A stretch of 22,119 nucleotides of DNA from an uncultured Clostridia bacterium (GTDB taxonomy: Bacteria; Bacillota; Clostridia; Oscillospirales; Acutalibacteraceae), in assembly GCA_945971755.1 (NCBI GenBank), contig CAMFPJ010000006.1, positions 1-22,119 of the forward strand, in the 5' to 3' direction. Positions 7,722-14,628 of this stretch are shown piece after piece. The notes beneath the pieces were generated by a model that ran no database searches, was not told the origin of the DNA, and worked only from the letters and a program-made list of their open reading frames with translations. How positions within the stretch are numbered: position 1 is the first letter of the stretch; every line of letters begins with the position of its first letter. The position numbers and the translations under genes were made by a program.

Positions 7722-9578
7722 TTGAATATTAAGACGAAAGCCCTTAGGGAAAAGGCAATGAAGCTTCCGCTCACACCGGGAGTTTATATAATGAAAAATT
7801 CAAAAGGCAAAATTATCTATATCGGAAAAGCCAAAAAACTGAAAAACCGTGTCAGCCAATATTTCGGTTCGCAAAACGGACACACCCTGAAAGTTCGTAA
7901 AATGGTCGAAAATGTTGACGATTTTGACTATATTCTTTGCGACTCTGAGTTTGAAGCACTTGTTCTTGAGGCAAGCCTTATTAAGCAGAATATGCCTAAA
8001 TACAATATTCTCTTAAAAGACGATAAGGGATACAGCTACATTAAGATTACAAACGACCCGTACAGAAAAATTTCAGCCGTGCTTCAAAAGGATGAAAGCG
8101 ATTCTCAGTTTATCGGTCCTTTTACAAGTTCGTATTCCGTAAAGCAGTCTGTTGACGAGGCAAACAAAATCTTCAGGCTTCCGCAATGCGGTAAGGTTTT
8201 TCCGAGAGATATTAAAAAAGGCAGACCTTGCCTTAATTACCATATTGACAGGTGTATGGGCGTTTGCACAGGAAAAATTCCTCTTCCCGAATATGAAGAA
8301 GCGGTTTGTGAAGCGCTAAAATTTCTTGACGGAGATATAAATTCCGTAATCAAAAGTTTAACCGAAAAAATGACGCTTGCGTCTGAAAATCTTCAGTTTG
8401 AAACTGCCGCAAAGTACAGGGACAGAATAAATGCAATTAAAAGTATGCAGTCAAAGCAGATAGTAGTAACAGAAAGTTCGGATTCCAAAGATGTTTTTGC
8501 TGTTGCGGCAAACGGTGAAGATTTGTGTGTAGTGGTTCTTCGGTTTAACGGTGGCAAGCTTTGTGACAGTGAGCACTTTTTCCTTGACGGTGAAGCCAAC
8601 AGTCAAATGCGAACCGATTTTCTTATGCAGTATTACGGAATGCGATATTCCGTTCCGCATAAGGTTATTGTTGATGAAGAATGTGAAGATGCAGAACTTT
8701 TGGAACGTTACCTTACGGAAAAACGCGGTAAAAAATGCACTGTTTCGGTGCCGCAGCGCGGCGAGGGAGTAAAACTCATAAATATGTGCCGTGAAAACGC
8801 CTTTGAAAAGCTTGCACAGAAAAAAGGCAGAAAAGGAAAAGAGGTTCGCGCTCTTGAGGAACTTAAAGAACTTTTAGGGCTTGCGGCAACCCCGGAATAT
8901 ATTGAATCTTATGATATTTCGCATACCGCCGGTGCAGATAACGTGGCCGGTATGATTGTTTTCAAAAACGGAAAGCCTTATAAAAAAGCATATCGCACGT
9001 TTGCGATTAAGTCATTTACCGGTCAGGACGATTACGGCTCAATGCGTGAAATTCTTACAAGACGGTTTAATGAATATCTCTTAAGCAAGGACGAAAACGC
9101 AGAGGACGGTTTCGGCAAACTGCCCGATTTAATTTTACTCGACGGCGGAATAGGGCAGGTCAATGCAGTTAATGAGGCGCTGGCACCGTTTAATTTGAAT
9201 ATTCCCGTTTTCGGTATGGTTAAAGACAATAAACACCGCACCCGCGCCATTGCCCACGACGGCGGAGAAATTACAATTAACGATAACCGCTCGGTGTTTA
9301 CTCTCGTTTCCGAAATTCAGGAAGAGGTCCATAGATTTTCTGTCGGTTACCACAGAAAGAAACACGCAAAATCAGGGCTTACGCTTTCACTTACGCAAAT
9401 TAACGGAATAGGCGAGCAAAAGGCAAAAGCATTATTCCGTGAGTTTAAGACGATTAAAGCAATAAAATCTGCAACGGTTGAGGAACTCGGTAAGGTTAAA
9501 GGAATTACCCCCGAACTTGCGGAGAAAATTTATCTTTATTATAATGGTACAGATGATGAAAAATACAGTAATTTTTGA
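7722..9578 (+). CDS. uvrC: UvrABC system protein C, excinuclease subunit
   Basis: The nuclease subunit of nucleotide excision repair that makes both incisions around a lesion marked by UvrA/UvrB. It has 618 residues, normal length. In order: a GIY-YIG domain (GVYIMKNSKGKIIYIGKAKKLKNRV, near residues 19-43), a Cys-containing middle region (CLNYHIDRCMGVCTGK), a UVR domain that binds UvrB (LQFETAAKYRDRINAI), an RNase H-like 5' incision domain with Asp398 (YDISHTAG), Asp474 (LLDGG) and His537 (EVHRF), and C-terminal tandem helix-hairpin-helix motifs. The TTG at 7722 is chosen because a near-perfect aaggaggtg (7707-7715) stands 6 bp upstream. A terminator precedes it and no clear promoter is visible, so part of its transcription may come by readthrough. 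Its end overlaps the phosphatase gene by 23 nt. Confidence 0.97.
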   Translation: MNIKTKALREKAMKLPLTPGVYIMKNSKGKIIYIGKAKKLKNRVSQYFGSQNGHTLKVRKMVENVDDFDYILCDSEFEALVLEASLIKQNMPKYNILLKDDKGYSYIKITNDPYRKISAVLQKDESDSQFIGPFTSSYSVKQSVDEANKIFRLPQCGKVFPRDIKKGRPCLNYHIDRCMGVCTGKIPLPEYEEAVCEALKFLDGDINSVIKSLTEKMTLASENLQFETAAKYRDRINAIKSMQSKQIVVTESSDSKDVFAVAANGEDLCVVVLRFNGGKLCDSEHFFLDGEANSQMRTDFLMQYYGMRYSVPHKVIVDEECEDAELLERYLTEKRGKKCTVSVPQRGEGVKLINMCRENAFEKLAQKKGRKGKEVRALEELKELLGLAATPEYIESYDISHTAGADNVAGMIVFKNGKPYKKAYRTFAIKSFTGQDDYGSMREILTRRFNEYLLSKDENAEDGFGKLPDLILLDGGIGQVNAVNEALAPFNLNIPVFGMVKDNKHRTRAIAHDGGEITINDNRSVFTLVSEIQEEVHRFSVGYHRKKHAKSGLTLSLTQINGIGEQKAKALFREFKTIKAIKSATVEELGKVKGITPELAEKIYLYYNGTDDEKYSNF

Positions 9579-10206
9579 TTTAGACGGCACACTTCTTAAT
9601 ACGCTTGACGATTTAGCGGATTCGGTCAATTTTGCACTGTCACAGCAAGGCTTTCCCGAACGCTCTTACGAAGAAGTCAGACTGTTTGTGGGTAACGGAA
9701 TAAGAAAACTTATTGAGCGTTCCGTTCCGAAAAATGCAACACCCGAGCAAACCGAATTGTGCTATAACACGTTTTGCGAATACTATAAAGTGCACATGGA
9801 AGATAAAACAAAGCCGTATGACGGAATACCGGACTTGCTTTATGCGCTGAAAAATGCAGGAATAAAAACTGCAGTAGTAACGAATAAAGCTGACTTTGCC
9901 GCACAAAATCTTTGCAAGGAAATGTTCGGCGATTTAATAACCGTAACAGTCGGCGCAAACGACGGCATTCGCCATAAACCCTATCCGGACGGTACAAATC
10001 TTGCGCTAAAATTACTTGGCACAAAAAAGGAAGACGCATATTTTGTGGGTGATTCGGACGTTGATATTTTAACCGCAAAAAACGCGGGTATTGATCCTGT
10101 AGGTGTTCTTTGGGGCTTTCGTGACAAAGCCACACTCATAAGTGCAGGTGCGCGTGTTTTTGCAAAAAATACCGAAGAATTAAAAGAAATTTTACTGTCG
10201 TCATAA
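9556..10206 (+). CDS. HAD-superfamily hydrolase, phosphoglycolate phosphatase-like
   Basis: A 216-residue HAD subfamily IA hydrolase. Motif I is FDLDGTLLNT (nucleophile Asp8, acid/base Asp10), motif II is VVTNKAD, motif III the Lys in HKPYPDG, and motif IV GDSDVDILTAKNAG. The cap domain lies between motifs I and II. It most resembles Gph, which dephosphorylates 2-phosphoglycolate; after DNA damage, repair of 3'-phosphoglycolate ends releases this product, which would fit its place directly behind uvrC. The specific substrate is inference. The start is ambiguous among ATGs at 9544, 9553 and 9556, all inside uvrC and none with a strong Shine-Dalgarno, so translation is probably coupled to uvrC. 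Confidence 0.9.
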   Translation: MKNTVIFDLDGTLLNTLDDLADSVNFALSQQGFPERSYEEVRLFVGNGIRKLIERSVPKNATPEQTELCYNTFCEYYKVHMEDKTKPYDGIPDLLYALKNAGIKTAVVTNKADFAAQNLCKEMFGDLITVTVGANDGIRHKPYPDGTNLALKLLGTKKEDAYFVGDSDVDILTAKNAGIDPVGVLWGFRDKATLISAGARVFAKNTEELKEILLSS

Positions 10207-10226
10207 ATACCGATTTTTCAAAAAAC

Positions 10227-10255
10227 TTGACAAATCGACTAAAAATTGCAATAAT
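10227..10255 (+). promoter_or_regulatory. Sigma-A promoter of the rsmD-coaD operon
   Basis: A perfect TTGACA (10227-10232), a 17-bp spacer and AATAAT (10250-10255) preceded by TGC, an extended -10. The rsmD start is 40 bp downstream of the -10 box. Confidence 0.8.
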
Positions 10256-10295
10256 AGAACATTAGAATAACGTTTAATTTGATTTGGAGCAGCGT

Positions 10296-10835
10296 ATGAG
10301 AGTAATAACAGGTGAGGCTCGCGGAAGGCGGCTTATCACTTTAGAGGGTGAAGATGTTCGCCCCACAACCGATAAGGTAAAAGAGGGAATGTTTAATATT
10401 ATTCAGTTCGATTTACCTGAGGCTAACGTACTTGACCTTTTTGCAGGCTCCGGTCAATTGGGGATTGAGGCAATTTCGCGCGGAGCAAAGCATTGCAGTT
10501 TTGTTGATGCTTCGAAACGTTCGCTTGACGTTGTGCGTGAAAACCTTAAAGCTTGCGGTTTTGAAAAAAGAGCAAGCACATTTTCCGGGGACTCAATTTC
10601 TTATATTTCACTTTCCCGTGAGATTTTTGATGTTGTCTTCCTTGACCCTCCTTACAGAAAGGGAATTATTGATAAAGTCCTTCCCATACTTGCCGACAAG
10701 ATGTCTGACGGAGGAGTAATTGTTTGCGAAACTTCTTTTGAAGAGAAACTTCCTGAAAGTGCAGGCGATTTTTCAATTGCCCGCGAATACAAATACGGTA
10801 AAATCAAACTTACCACATACAGAAAGAAACAGTGA
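10296..10835 (+). CDS. rsmD: 16S rRNA (guanine-966-N2)-methyltransferase RsmD
   Basis: A 179-residue SAM-dependent methyltransferase of the RsmD family, which methylates G966 of 16S rRNA on the assembled small subunit. N-terminal MRVITGEARGRRL and RPTTDKVKEGMFNII are family hallmarks. The SAM-binding glycine loop is LDLFAGSGQLGIEA (about 47-60), and the catalytic motif IV is DPPY in VVFLDPPYRKG. The ATG at 10296 is chosen over a TTG at 10284 because the family begins MRVI and the ggag Shine-Dalgarno (10286-10289) lies in between. It is followed 4 nt after its stop by coaD, the conserved rsmD-coaD pairing of many bacteria. Confidence 0.96.
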   Translation: MRVITGEARGRRLITLEGEDVRPTTDKVKEGMFNIIQFDLPEANVLDLFAGSGQLGIEAISRGAKHCSFVDASKRSLDVVRENLKACGFEKRASTFSGDSISYISLSREIFDVVFLDPPYRKGIIDKVLPILADKMSDGGVIVCETSFEEKLPESAGDFSIAREYKYGKIKLTTYRKKQ

Positions 10836-10839
10836 TACT

Positions 10840-11337
10840 ATGAGAACGGTTATTTGTCCCGGTTCATTTGACCCGGTTACAAACGGACATCTTGATATTA
10901 TTGAACGTAGCTCCGTACTATTTGACAAGGTAATTGTTGCTGTTATGTTCAACTCGGCAAAGAAGAACAATTTTTGCTTTGAACCGGAGGAACGAGCCGA
11001 GCTTATCCGCCGCTGTACGTCGCACCTTCCGAATGTAGAGGTTAAGGTTGCAGACGGTCTCTTGGCGGAATTTGCCAGAGATTGCGGAGCAGTTGCCGTT
11101 GTTAAGGGTCTTCGTGCTATGTCTGACTTTGAATATGAGTTTCAGCAGGCACAGCTTAACAAAAAACTTAACAGTGAGCTTGAAACACTCTTTATTAACA
11201 CAAAGAGTGAGAATATGTATTTAAGCTCAAGTATGGTCAAGCAAATTTGCGAGCTTGGTGGGGATATAAGTGATTTTGTTCCCGAACAGGTTCGTGATGA
11301 TATAGTAAAACGAATTATGAGAGGTGCAGAAAAATGA
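10840..11337 (+). CDS. coaD: Phosphopantetheine adenylyltransferase CoaD
   Basis: A 165-residue nucleotidyltransferase that joins ATP and 4'-phosphopantetheine to give dephospho-CoA, the fourth step of coenzyme A synthesis. It shows the TxGH-type motif in PGSFDPVTNGHLDI (His17) and the C-terminal LSSSMVKQICELGGDISDFVP, equivalent to the ISSTxVKE signature. Length is standard. The ATG at 10840 starts 4 nt after the rsmD stop and has little Shine-Dalgarno of its own, so it is probably translated by coupling. Its stop overlaps the next start in an ATGA arrangement. Confidence 0.97.
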   Translation: MRTVICPGSFDPVTNGHLDIIERSSVLFDKVIVAVMFNSAKKNNFCFEPEERAELIRRCTSHLPNVEVKVADGLLAEFARDCGAVAVVKGLRAMSDFEYEFQQAQLNKKLNSELETLFINTKSENMYLSSSMVKQICELGGDISDFVPEQVRDDIVKRIMRGAEK

Positions 11338-11867
11338 CAATAGAAAGCTTACTTGACGAGATAATATCAATTCTTGACGAAGGCAAAAGCGTTCCGTTCA
11401 CTTCCAATCTTTTAGTAGATGCCGAAGCAATTAAGACCGCTATTGAGGATATTAGACTCAATATGCCCGACGAGCTTATGCAGGCAAGAAAAATCGCTTC
11501 GGAGCGTAAAGAAATTCTTGCAAGTGCACAGACAAATGCCGACGATATTATCGAAAAGGCACACCTTAGAGCAAAAGAAATTATTTCAGAGGATGAAATT
11601 ACCCGCGGTGCAGAAGCAAACGCTGCTGAGATTATGCAACAGGCAAGACAGCATGCCAACGAAATTGTTGAGCAAGCAAGAAATTCCGCAACAGAGCTTA
11701 CCGAGCAGGCAAAGAACTGGTCAAAGGAAATGCGTCAGAGTGCAAGTGATTACGTTGAAAATATTGTAGCAATGGCTGACGAAACTCTTACATCCTCAGT
11801 TAACGAAATTCGCCGTGCACGCCATCAGCTTCGCGCAGCATCACAGTCAAAGCGTATCGACGAATAA
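11334..11867 (+). CDS. Coiled-coil protein of unknown function downstream of coaD
   Basis: A 177-residue, strongly helical, charged protein without signal peptide or membrane segment. From about residue 50 to 155 it is a continuous coiled coil with repeated AxxIxxxA(R/H)xxA units (for example EILASAQTNADDIIEKAH, EIMQQARQHANEIVEQAR), similar in pattern to the stalk subunits of rotary ATPases and to DivIVA-like proteins. Similar genes are often annotated as ATPase in Clostridia beside coaD, but I see no nucleotide-binding motif, so that name is not supported. It overlaps coaD by 4 nt (ATGA), is translated in the same operon, and is followed by a hairpin terminator. A cytoplasmic scaffold or structural role is inference. 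Confidence 0.8.
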   Translation: MTIESLLDEIISILDEGKSVPFTSNLLVDAEAIKTAIEDIRLNMPDELMQARKIASERKEILASAQTNADDIIEKAHLRAKEIISEDEITRGAEANAAEIMQQARQHANEIVEQARNSATELTEQAKNWSKEMRQSASDYVENIVAMADETLTSSVNEIRRARHQLRAASQSKRIDE

Positions 11868-11886
11868 TTTTATATTCATTAAAAAC

Positions 11887-11932
11887 CGCCTCGCAGCATA
11901 TTTATTATAAAAATGTGTTCGAGGTGTTTTTT
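11887..11932 (+). terminator. Hairpin terminator after the coiled-coil gene, overlapping the next Shine-Dalgarno
   Basis: CGCCTCG (11887-11893) pairs with CGAGGTG (11920-11926, one G-T wobble), with additional A/T-rich pairing inside, followed by six T (11927-11932). The right arm contains gaggtg, which is the only Shine-Dalgarno for the gene starting at 11933. Confidence 0.75.
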
Positions 11933-12409
11933 ATGTTCGTATATACCGTAAAATCAAAGCAAATAAGAGCAATACTGATTATACTCTTTATAGTGCTTAC
12001 AACTGCTGTGCTTGTGTTCCTTTCTAAAGACAGTGAAAAAGTGTCGCAGGACAATTCTATTTCTTATAAAGCGGGCAATCACAGCGATCGAATGAGCTTT
12101 ATTTCCCAGTTCGGCTGGGAAGTTGCCGAAGAGCCGATTGAGGTTCGTGAGGTGATTATCCCCGAAGAATTTGATGAGGTTTATTCAAAATATAACGATA
12201 TTCAGCTTTCGCAGGGTCTTGACCTGACCGCCTTTAAGGGTGTGCGTGTGAAAAGGTGGACTTACTCTGTTAAAAACTATGCAGGATATGAAAGTAAAGA
12301 CTGCATAAGAATAAATCTGCTGATTGCGGAAGGAAAGGTAATCGGCGGTGACGTTTGTTCAACAGAAATAGACGGATTTATGCACGGCTTTCAAAAACCG
12401 GGAGATTAA
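11933..12409 (+). CDS. Membrane-anchored DUF4830-like protein
   Basis: A 158-residue protein with one N-terminal membrane segment (about residues 12-29) and an extracytoplasmic domain. The domain contains a sequence pattern that I associate with DUF4830: RMSFISQFGWEV, VIIPEEFDEVYSKYN, QLSQGLDLTAFKGVRVKRWTY and a C-terminal GGDVCSTEIDGFMHGF. The function of this family is not known to me; it appears in Ruminococcaceae-type Clostridia. The ATG at 11933 is preceded by gaggtg (11921-11926), which lies in the arm of the upstream terminator. It is followed 8 nt after its stop by the pseudouridine synthase gene, so the two probably form an operon. Confidence 0.75.
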   Translation: MFVYTVKSKQIRAILIILFIVLTTAVLVFLSKDSEKVSQDNSISYKAGNHSDRMSFISQFGWEVAEEPIEVREVIIPEEFDEVYSKYNDIQLSQGLDLTAFKGVRVKRWTYSVKNYAGYESKDCIRINLLIAEGKVIGGDVCSTEIDGFMHGFQKPGD

Positions 12410-12417
12410 AAAGTATT

Positions 12418-13152
12418 ATGGAACGTCTTGACAAAATTCTTGCAATGCAAGGCTCGTCTTCAAGAAAAGATGTTAAAGAAATGATAAGAAAAGGCAGAGT
12501 TGCCGTTAACGGAACGGTTGTAAAAGAGTCATCTTTGAAAATCGGTGAAGAAGATTCGGTTACTCTTGACGGAGTTCATTTATCACTGAAAAAGCACATT
12601 TATTTAATGCTCAATAAACCGCAGGGGGTTGTTTCCGCAAGTGATTCCGATTCGGACACAACCGTTGTTGATTTAGTTCCCGACGAATTTTACCGCTCGG
12701 GTCTTTTCCCGGCGGGCAGACTTGATAAGGATACGGTCGGCTTTGTGCTTATTACCGATGACGGAGATTTTGCACACAGAATTTTGTCGCCTAAAAACCA
12801 TATTGTAAAAACCTATGAAGCAAAGCTTGCTGCTCCTCTATCAAATGAAGACCGATTAATGCTTCAAAACGGCATCACACTTTCTGACGGGACAACCCTT
12901 AAAGAAGCAAAGGTGGAAATATCGGAGGACGGAGACACTCCGACGGTTAAAATACAAATCTGCGAAGGTAAGTACCATCAAATCAAAAGAATGTTTGCCG
13001 CAGCGGGCAACAAGGTTATTTACCTAAAGCGTACCGCAATGGGCGGCTTGCGGTTAGACCCGTCACTTCCCGAGGGAAAATGCCGTGAAATCAGTCCTGA
13101 AGAACTGCTGAAAATAGAAAGCGGAAAATTTTTTAGTGATTTTGAACAATAA
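12418..13152 (+). CDS. RsuA/RluB-family rRNA pseudouridine synthase
   Basis: A 244-residue enzyme with an N-terminal S4 RNA-binding domain (about residues 1-60, MERLDKILAMQGSSSRKDVKEMIRKGRVAVNG) and the RsuA catalytic domain. The catalytic Asp is in PAGRLDKDTVGFVLITDDG (near residue 103). HRILSPKNHIVKTYEAKL and YHQIKRMFAAAGNKV are family signatures. By similarity it is closest to RsuA, which makes pseudouridine 516 in 16S rRNA, but Clostridia carry several paralogues and the target is not certain. The ATG at 12418 fits the family start. The Shine-Dalgarno (gggag near 12400) is far upstream, suggesting coupling to the preceding gene. A strong terminator follows. Confidence 0.92.
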   Translation: MERLDKILAMQGSSSRKDVKEMIRKGRVAVNGTVVKESSLKIGEEDSVTLDGVHLSLKKHIYLMLNKPQGVVSASDSDSDTTVVDLVPDEFYRSGLFPAGRLDKDTVGFVLITDDGDFAHRILSPKNHIVKTYEAKLAAPLSNEDRLMLQNGITLSDGTTLKEAKVEISEDGDTPTVKIQICEGKYHQIKRMFAAAGNKVIYLKRTAMGGLRLDPSLPEGKCREISPEELLKIESGKFFSDFEQ

Positions 13153-13211
13153 AAAAAGACTGAAAAAAGGCTCGAAATTGCTTTGTTTGACTAATTTTCG
13201 AGTCTTTTTTT
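13151..13211 (+). terminator. Bidirectional terminator after the pseudouridine synthase gene
   Basis: GGCTCGAAATT (13169-13179) pairs with AATTTTCGAGTC (13193-13204) and is followed by seven T. A longer alternative pairs AAAAAAAGACT (13151-13161) with AGTCTTTTTTT (13201-13211), so the two left arms compete for the same right arm. Confidence 0.8.
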
Positions 13212-13246
13212 GTGAAAAATGCAGGGAAAATTGAAAAAAATTCAAA

Positions 13247-13321
13247 ATTTTGCTTGCAAAATCGGTATTTATTGTGTAAAATACATAGTGTTGTGATTGT
13301 ATTTTTGCATAAAAGCAAAAA
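13247..13321. repeat. Two TTTTGC/GCAAAA inverted repeats flanking the regulator promoter
   Basis: Palindrome 1 has arms ATTTTGC (13247-13253) and GCAAAAT (13256-13262) and overlaps the -35 box. Inverted repeat 2 has arms TTTTTGC (13302-13308) and GCAAAAA (13315-13321) and lies just before the Shine-Dalgarno. The shared half-site makes them candidate operators; in a strand this A/T-rich, chance is also possible. Confidence 0.4.
13254..13282 (+). promoter_or_regulatory. Sigma-A promoter of the CdaR-type regulator gene
   Basis: TTGCAA (13254-13259), 17-bp spacer, TAAAAT (13277-13282). The -35 box sits within a 16-bp palindrome. Confidence 0.6.
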
Positions 13322-13338
13322 AATTGGGGGTCATCCTA

Positions 13339-14424
13339 ATGTCAAACAGATTATTCCAGGGCATTGTTCATCAAATGGTTGAAGTAATTGACAGAACATT
13401 CGGCGTGGTTGATGAAACAGGCACCGTGATTTCCTGCAGTGAGCTTGGACGTATCGGTGAAATTCAGTCTCATGCAGTGTCGGACGTTTTCACATCTGCC
13501 GATATTGTTACTTCTGACGGGTACACTTATAAAGCATTCGGTGCTCATATGCATCCTGAATATGCGGTTTTCGTTGAAGGAGACGACGAAATTGCGGCAC
13601 GTTATGTTGCGGTTCTTTCCGTATCTCTTTCAACCATTAAACAGTATTATGATGAAAAATACGACCGCGGTAATTTTATTAAGAATGTTATTCTTGATAA
13701 TATTCTTCCCGGTGATATTTACATTAAAGCCCGTGAACTTCGTTTTAATAATGACGCTACAAGAGTAGTTCTTCTTATCAGAATTACAGAGCGTAACGAC
13801 GTCTCCGTATTTGACATTATTCAAGACCTTTTCCCAGACAAGTCAAAGGACTTTGTTATCAATATCAACGAAACAGATATTGCCCTTGTTAAAGAGGTTA
13901 AAGCTGGTATTGAAACCAAAGACCTTGAAAAGCTTGCCCGTTCAATAGCCGATTCACTGGGTACAGAGTACTACACAAGAGTTTTGGTAGGTATCGGTAC
14001 AACGATTGACAGCATTAAAGATTTGGCACGTTCATTCCGTGAGGCTCAGGTGTCTTTAGAGGTCGGTAAGGTGTTTGACACTGAAAAAACAATCGTCAGC
14101 TATGACAATTTGGGTATTGCACGCCTTATTTACCAGCTTCCCACTACTCTTTGCGAAATGTTCCTTAGGGAGATTTTTAAGCGTGGCTCCATTGAAAGCC
14201 TTGACAATGAAACTCTTTTCACCATTCAAAAGTTCTTTGAAAATAACCTGAATGTTTCCGAAACGTCAAGAAAGCTTTTCGTTCACAGAAACACTTTGGT
14301 TTACAGACTTGAAAAGATTAAAAAGCTCACGGGTCTTGACCTTCGCGAGTTTGATGACGCAATCGTGTTCAAGGTTGCACTTATGGTTAAGAAATACCTT
14401 GATTCAAACCCGATTAAGTACTGA
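13339..14424 (+). CDS. CdaR/PucR-type transcriptional regulator
   Basis: A 361-residue regulator. The C-terminus holds a PucR-type helix-turn-helix (FFENNLNVSETSRKLFVHRNTLVYRLEKIKKLTGLDLREFDDAIVFKVALMV, with the diagnostic HRNTLxYRLxKI). The N-terminal part (about 1-110) is a sensor-like domain opening MSNRLFQGIVHQMVEVIDRTFGVVDETGTVIS, and the middle (about 110-280) is a GGDEF-derived CdaR domain without an active motif. Relatives respond to sugar diacids, purines or other metabolites; the ligand here is unknown. No metabolic operon adjoins it, since terminators stand on both sides. The ATG at 13339 is chosen over an upstream in-frame start (13297) because of the gggggt Shine-Dalgarno near 13326-13331. 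Candidate operators around its promoter suggest autoregulation. Confidence 0.88.
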   Translation: MSNRLFQGIVHQMVEVIDRTFGVVDETGTVISCSELGRIGEIQSHAVSDVFTSADIVTSDGYTYKAFGAHMHPEYAVFVEGDDEIAARYVAVLSVSLSTIKQYYDEKYDRGNFIKNVILDNILPGDIYIKARELRFNNDATRVVLLIRITERNDVSVFDIIQDLFPDKSKDFVININETDIALVKEVKAGIETKDLEKLARSIADSLGTEYYTRVLVGIGTTIDSIKDLARSFREAQVSLEVGKVFDTEKTIVSYDNLGIARLIYQLPTTLCEMFLREIFKRGSIESLDNETLFTIQKFFENNLNVSETSRKLFVHRNTLVYRLEKIKKLTGLDLREFDDAIVFKVALMVKKYLDSNPIKY

Positions 14425-14438
14425 TAAAAAACAATTCG

Positions 14439-14468
14439 AGAGTCGATTTTTAATCGACTCTTTTGTTT
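14439..14468 (+). terminator. Intrinsic terminator after the CdaR-type gene
   Basis: GAGTCGAT (14440-14447) pairs with ATCGACTC (14453-14460) around a 5-nt loop, followed by TTTTGTTTT. The stop codon is 15 bp upstream. Confidence 0.88.
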
Positions 14469-14543
14469 TGTGTATAAATTGTATATAAAAACAACTCTCT
14501 TTTGTATAAAGTGACGATAAATGTGAACTTTTTATAAAATTCG

Positions 14544-14571
14544 TTACAAACACAATATTTTGTGGTATAAT
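14544..14571 (+). promoter_or_regulatory. Promoter of the ftsEX operon, extended -10
   Basis: TTACAA (14544-14549), 16-bp spacer, TATAAT (14566-14571), with TGG before the -10 box forming an extended TGn motif. The leader to the ftsE GTG is about 50 nt and the Shine-Dalgarno aagaagagg lies at 14612-14620. The remainder of the 204-bp gap is AT-rich with repeated TGTATAAA-like stretches and no other feature. Confidence 0.75.
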
Positions 14572-14628
14572 GCTCTCTAATAATAGTTATAATGTGTAAC
14601 TATGTAATTTTAAGAAGAGGTATCAGTT

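Noticed and set aside
9710..10135. Minus-strand open frame of 141 codons in the HAD phosphatase gene
   Set aside because: All four HAD motifs lie on the + strand in this interval, and the minus frame has no family features.
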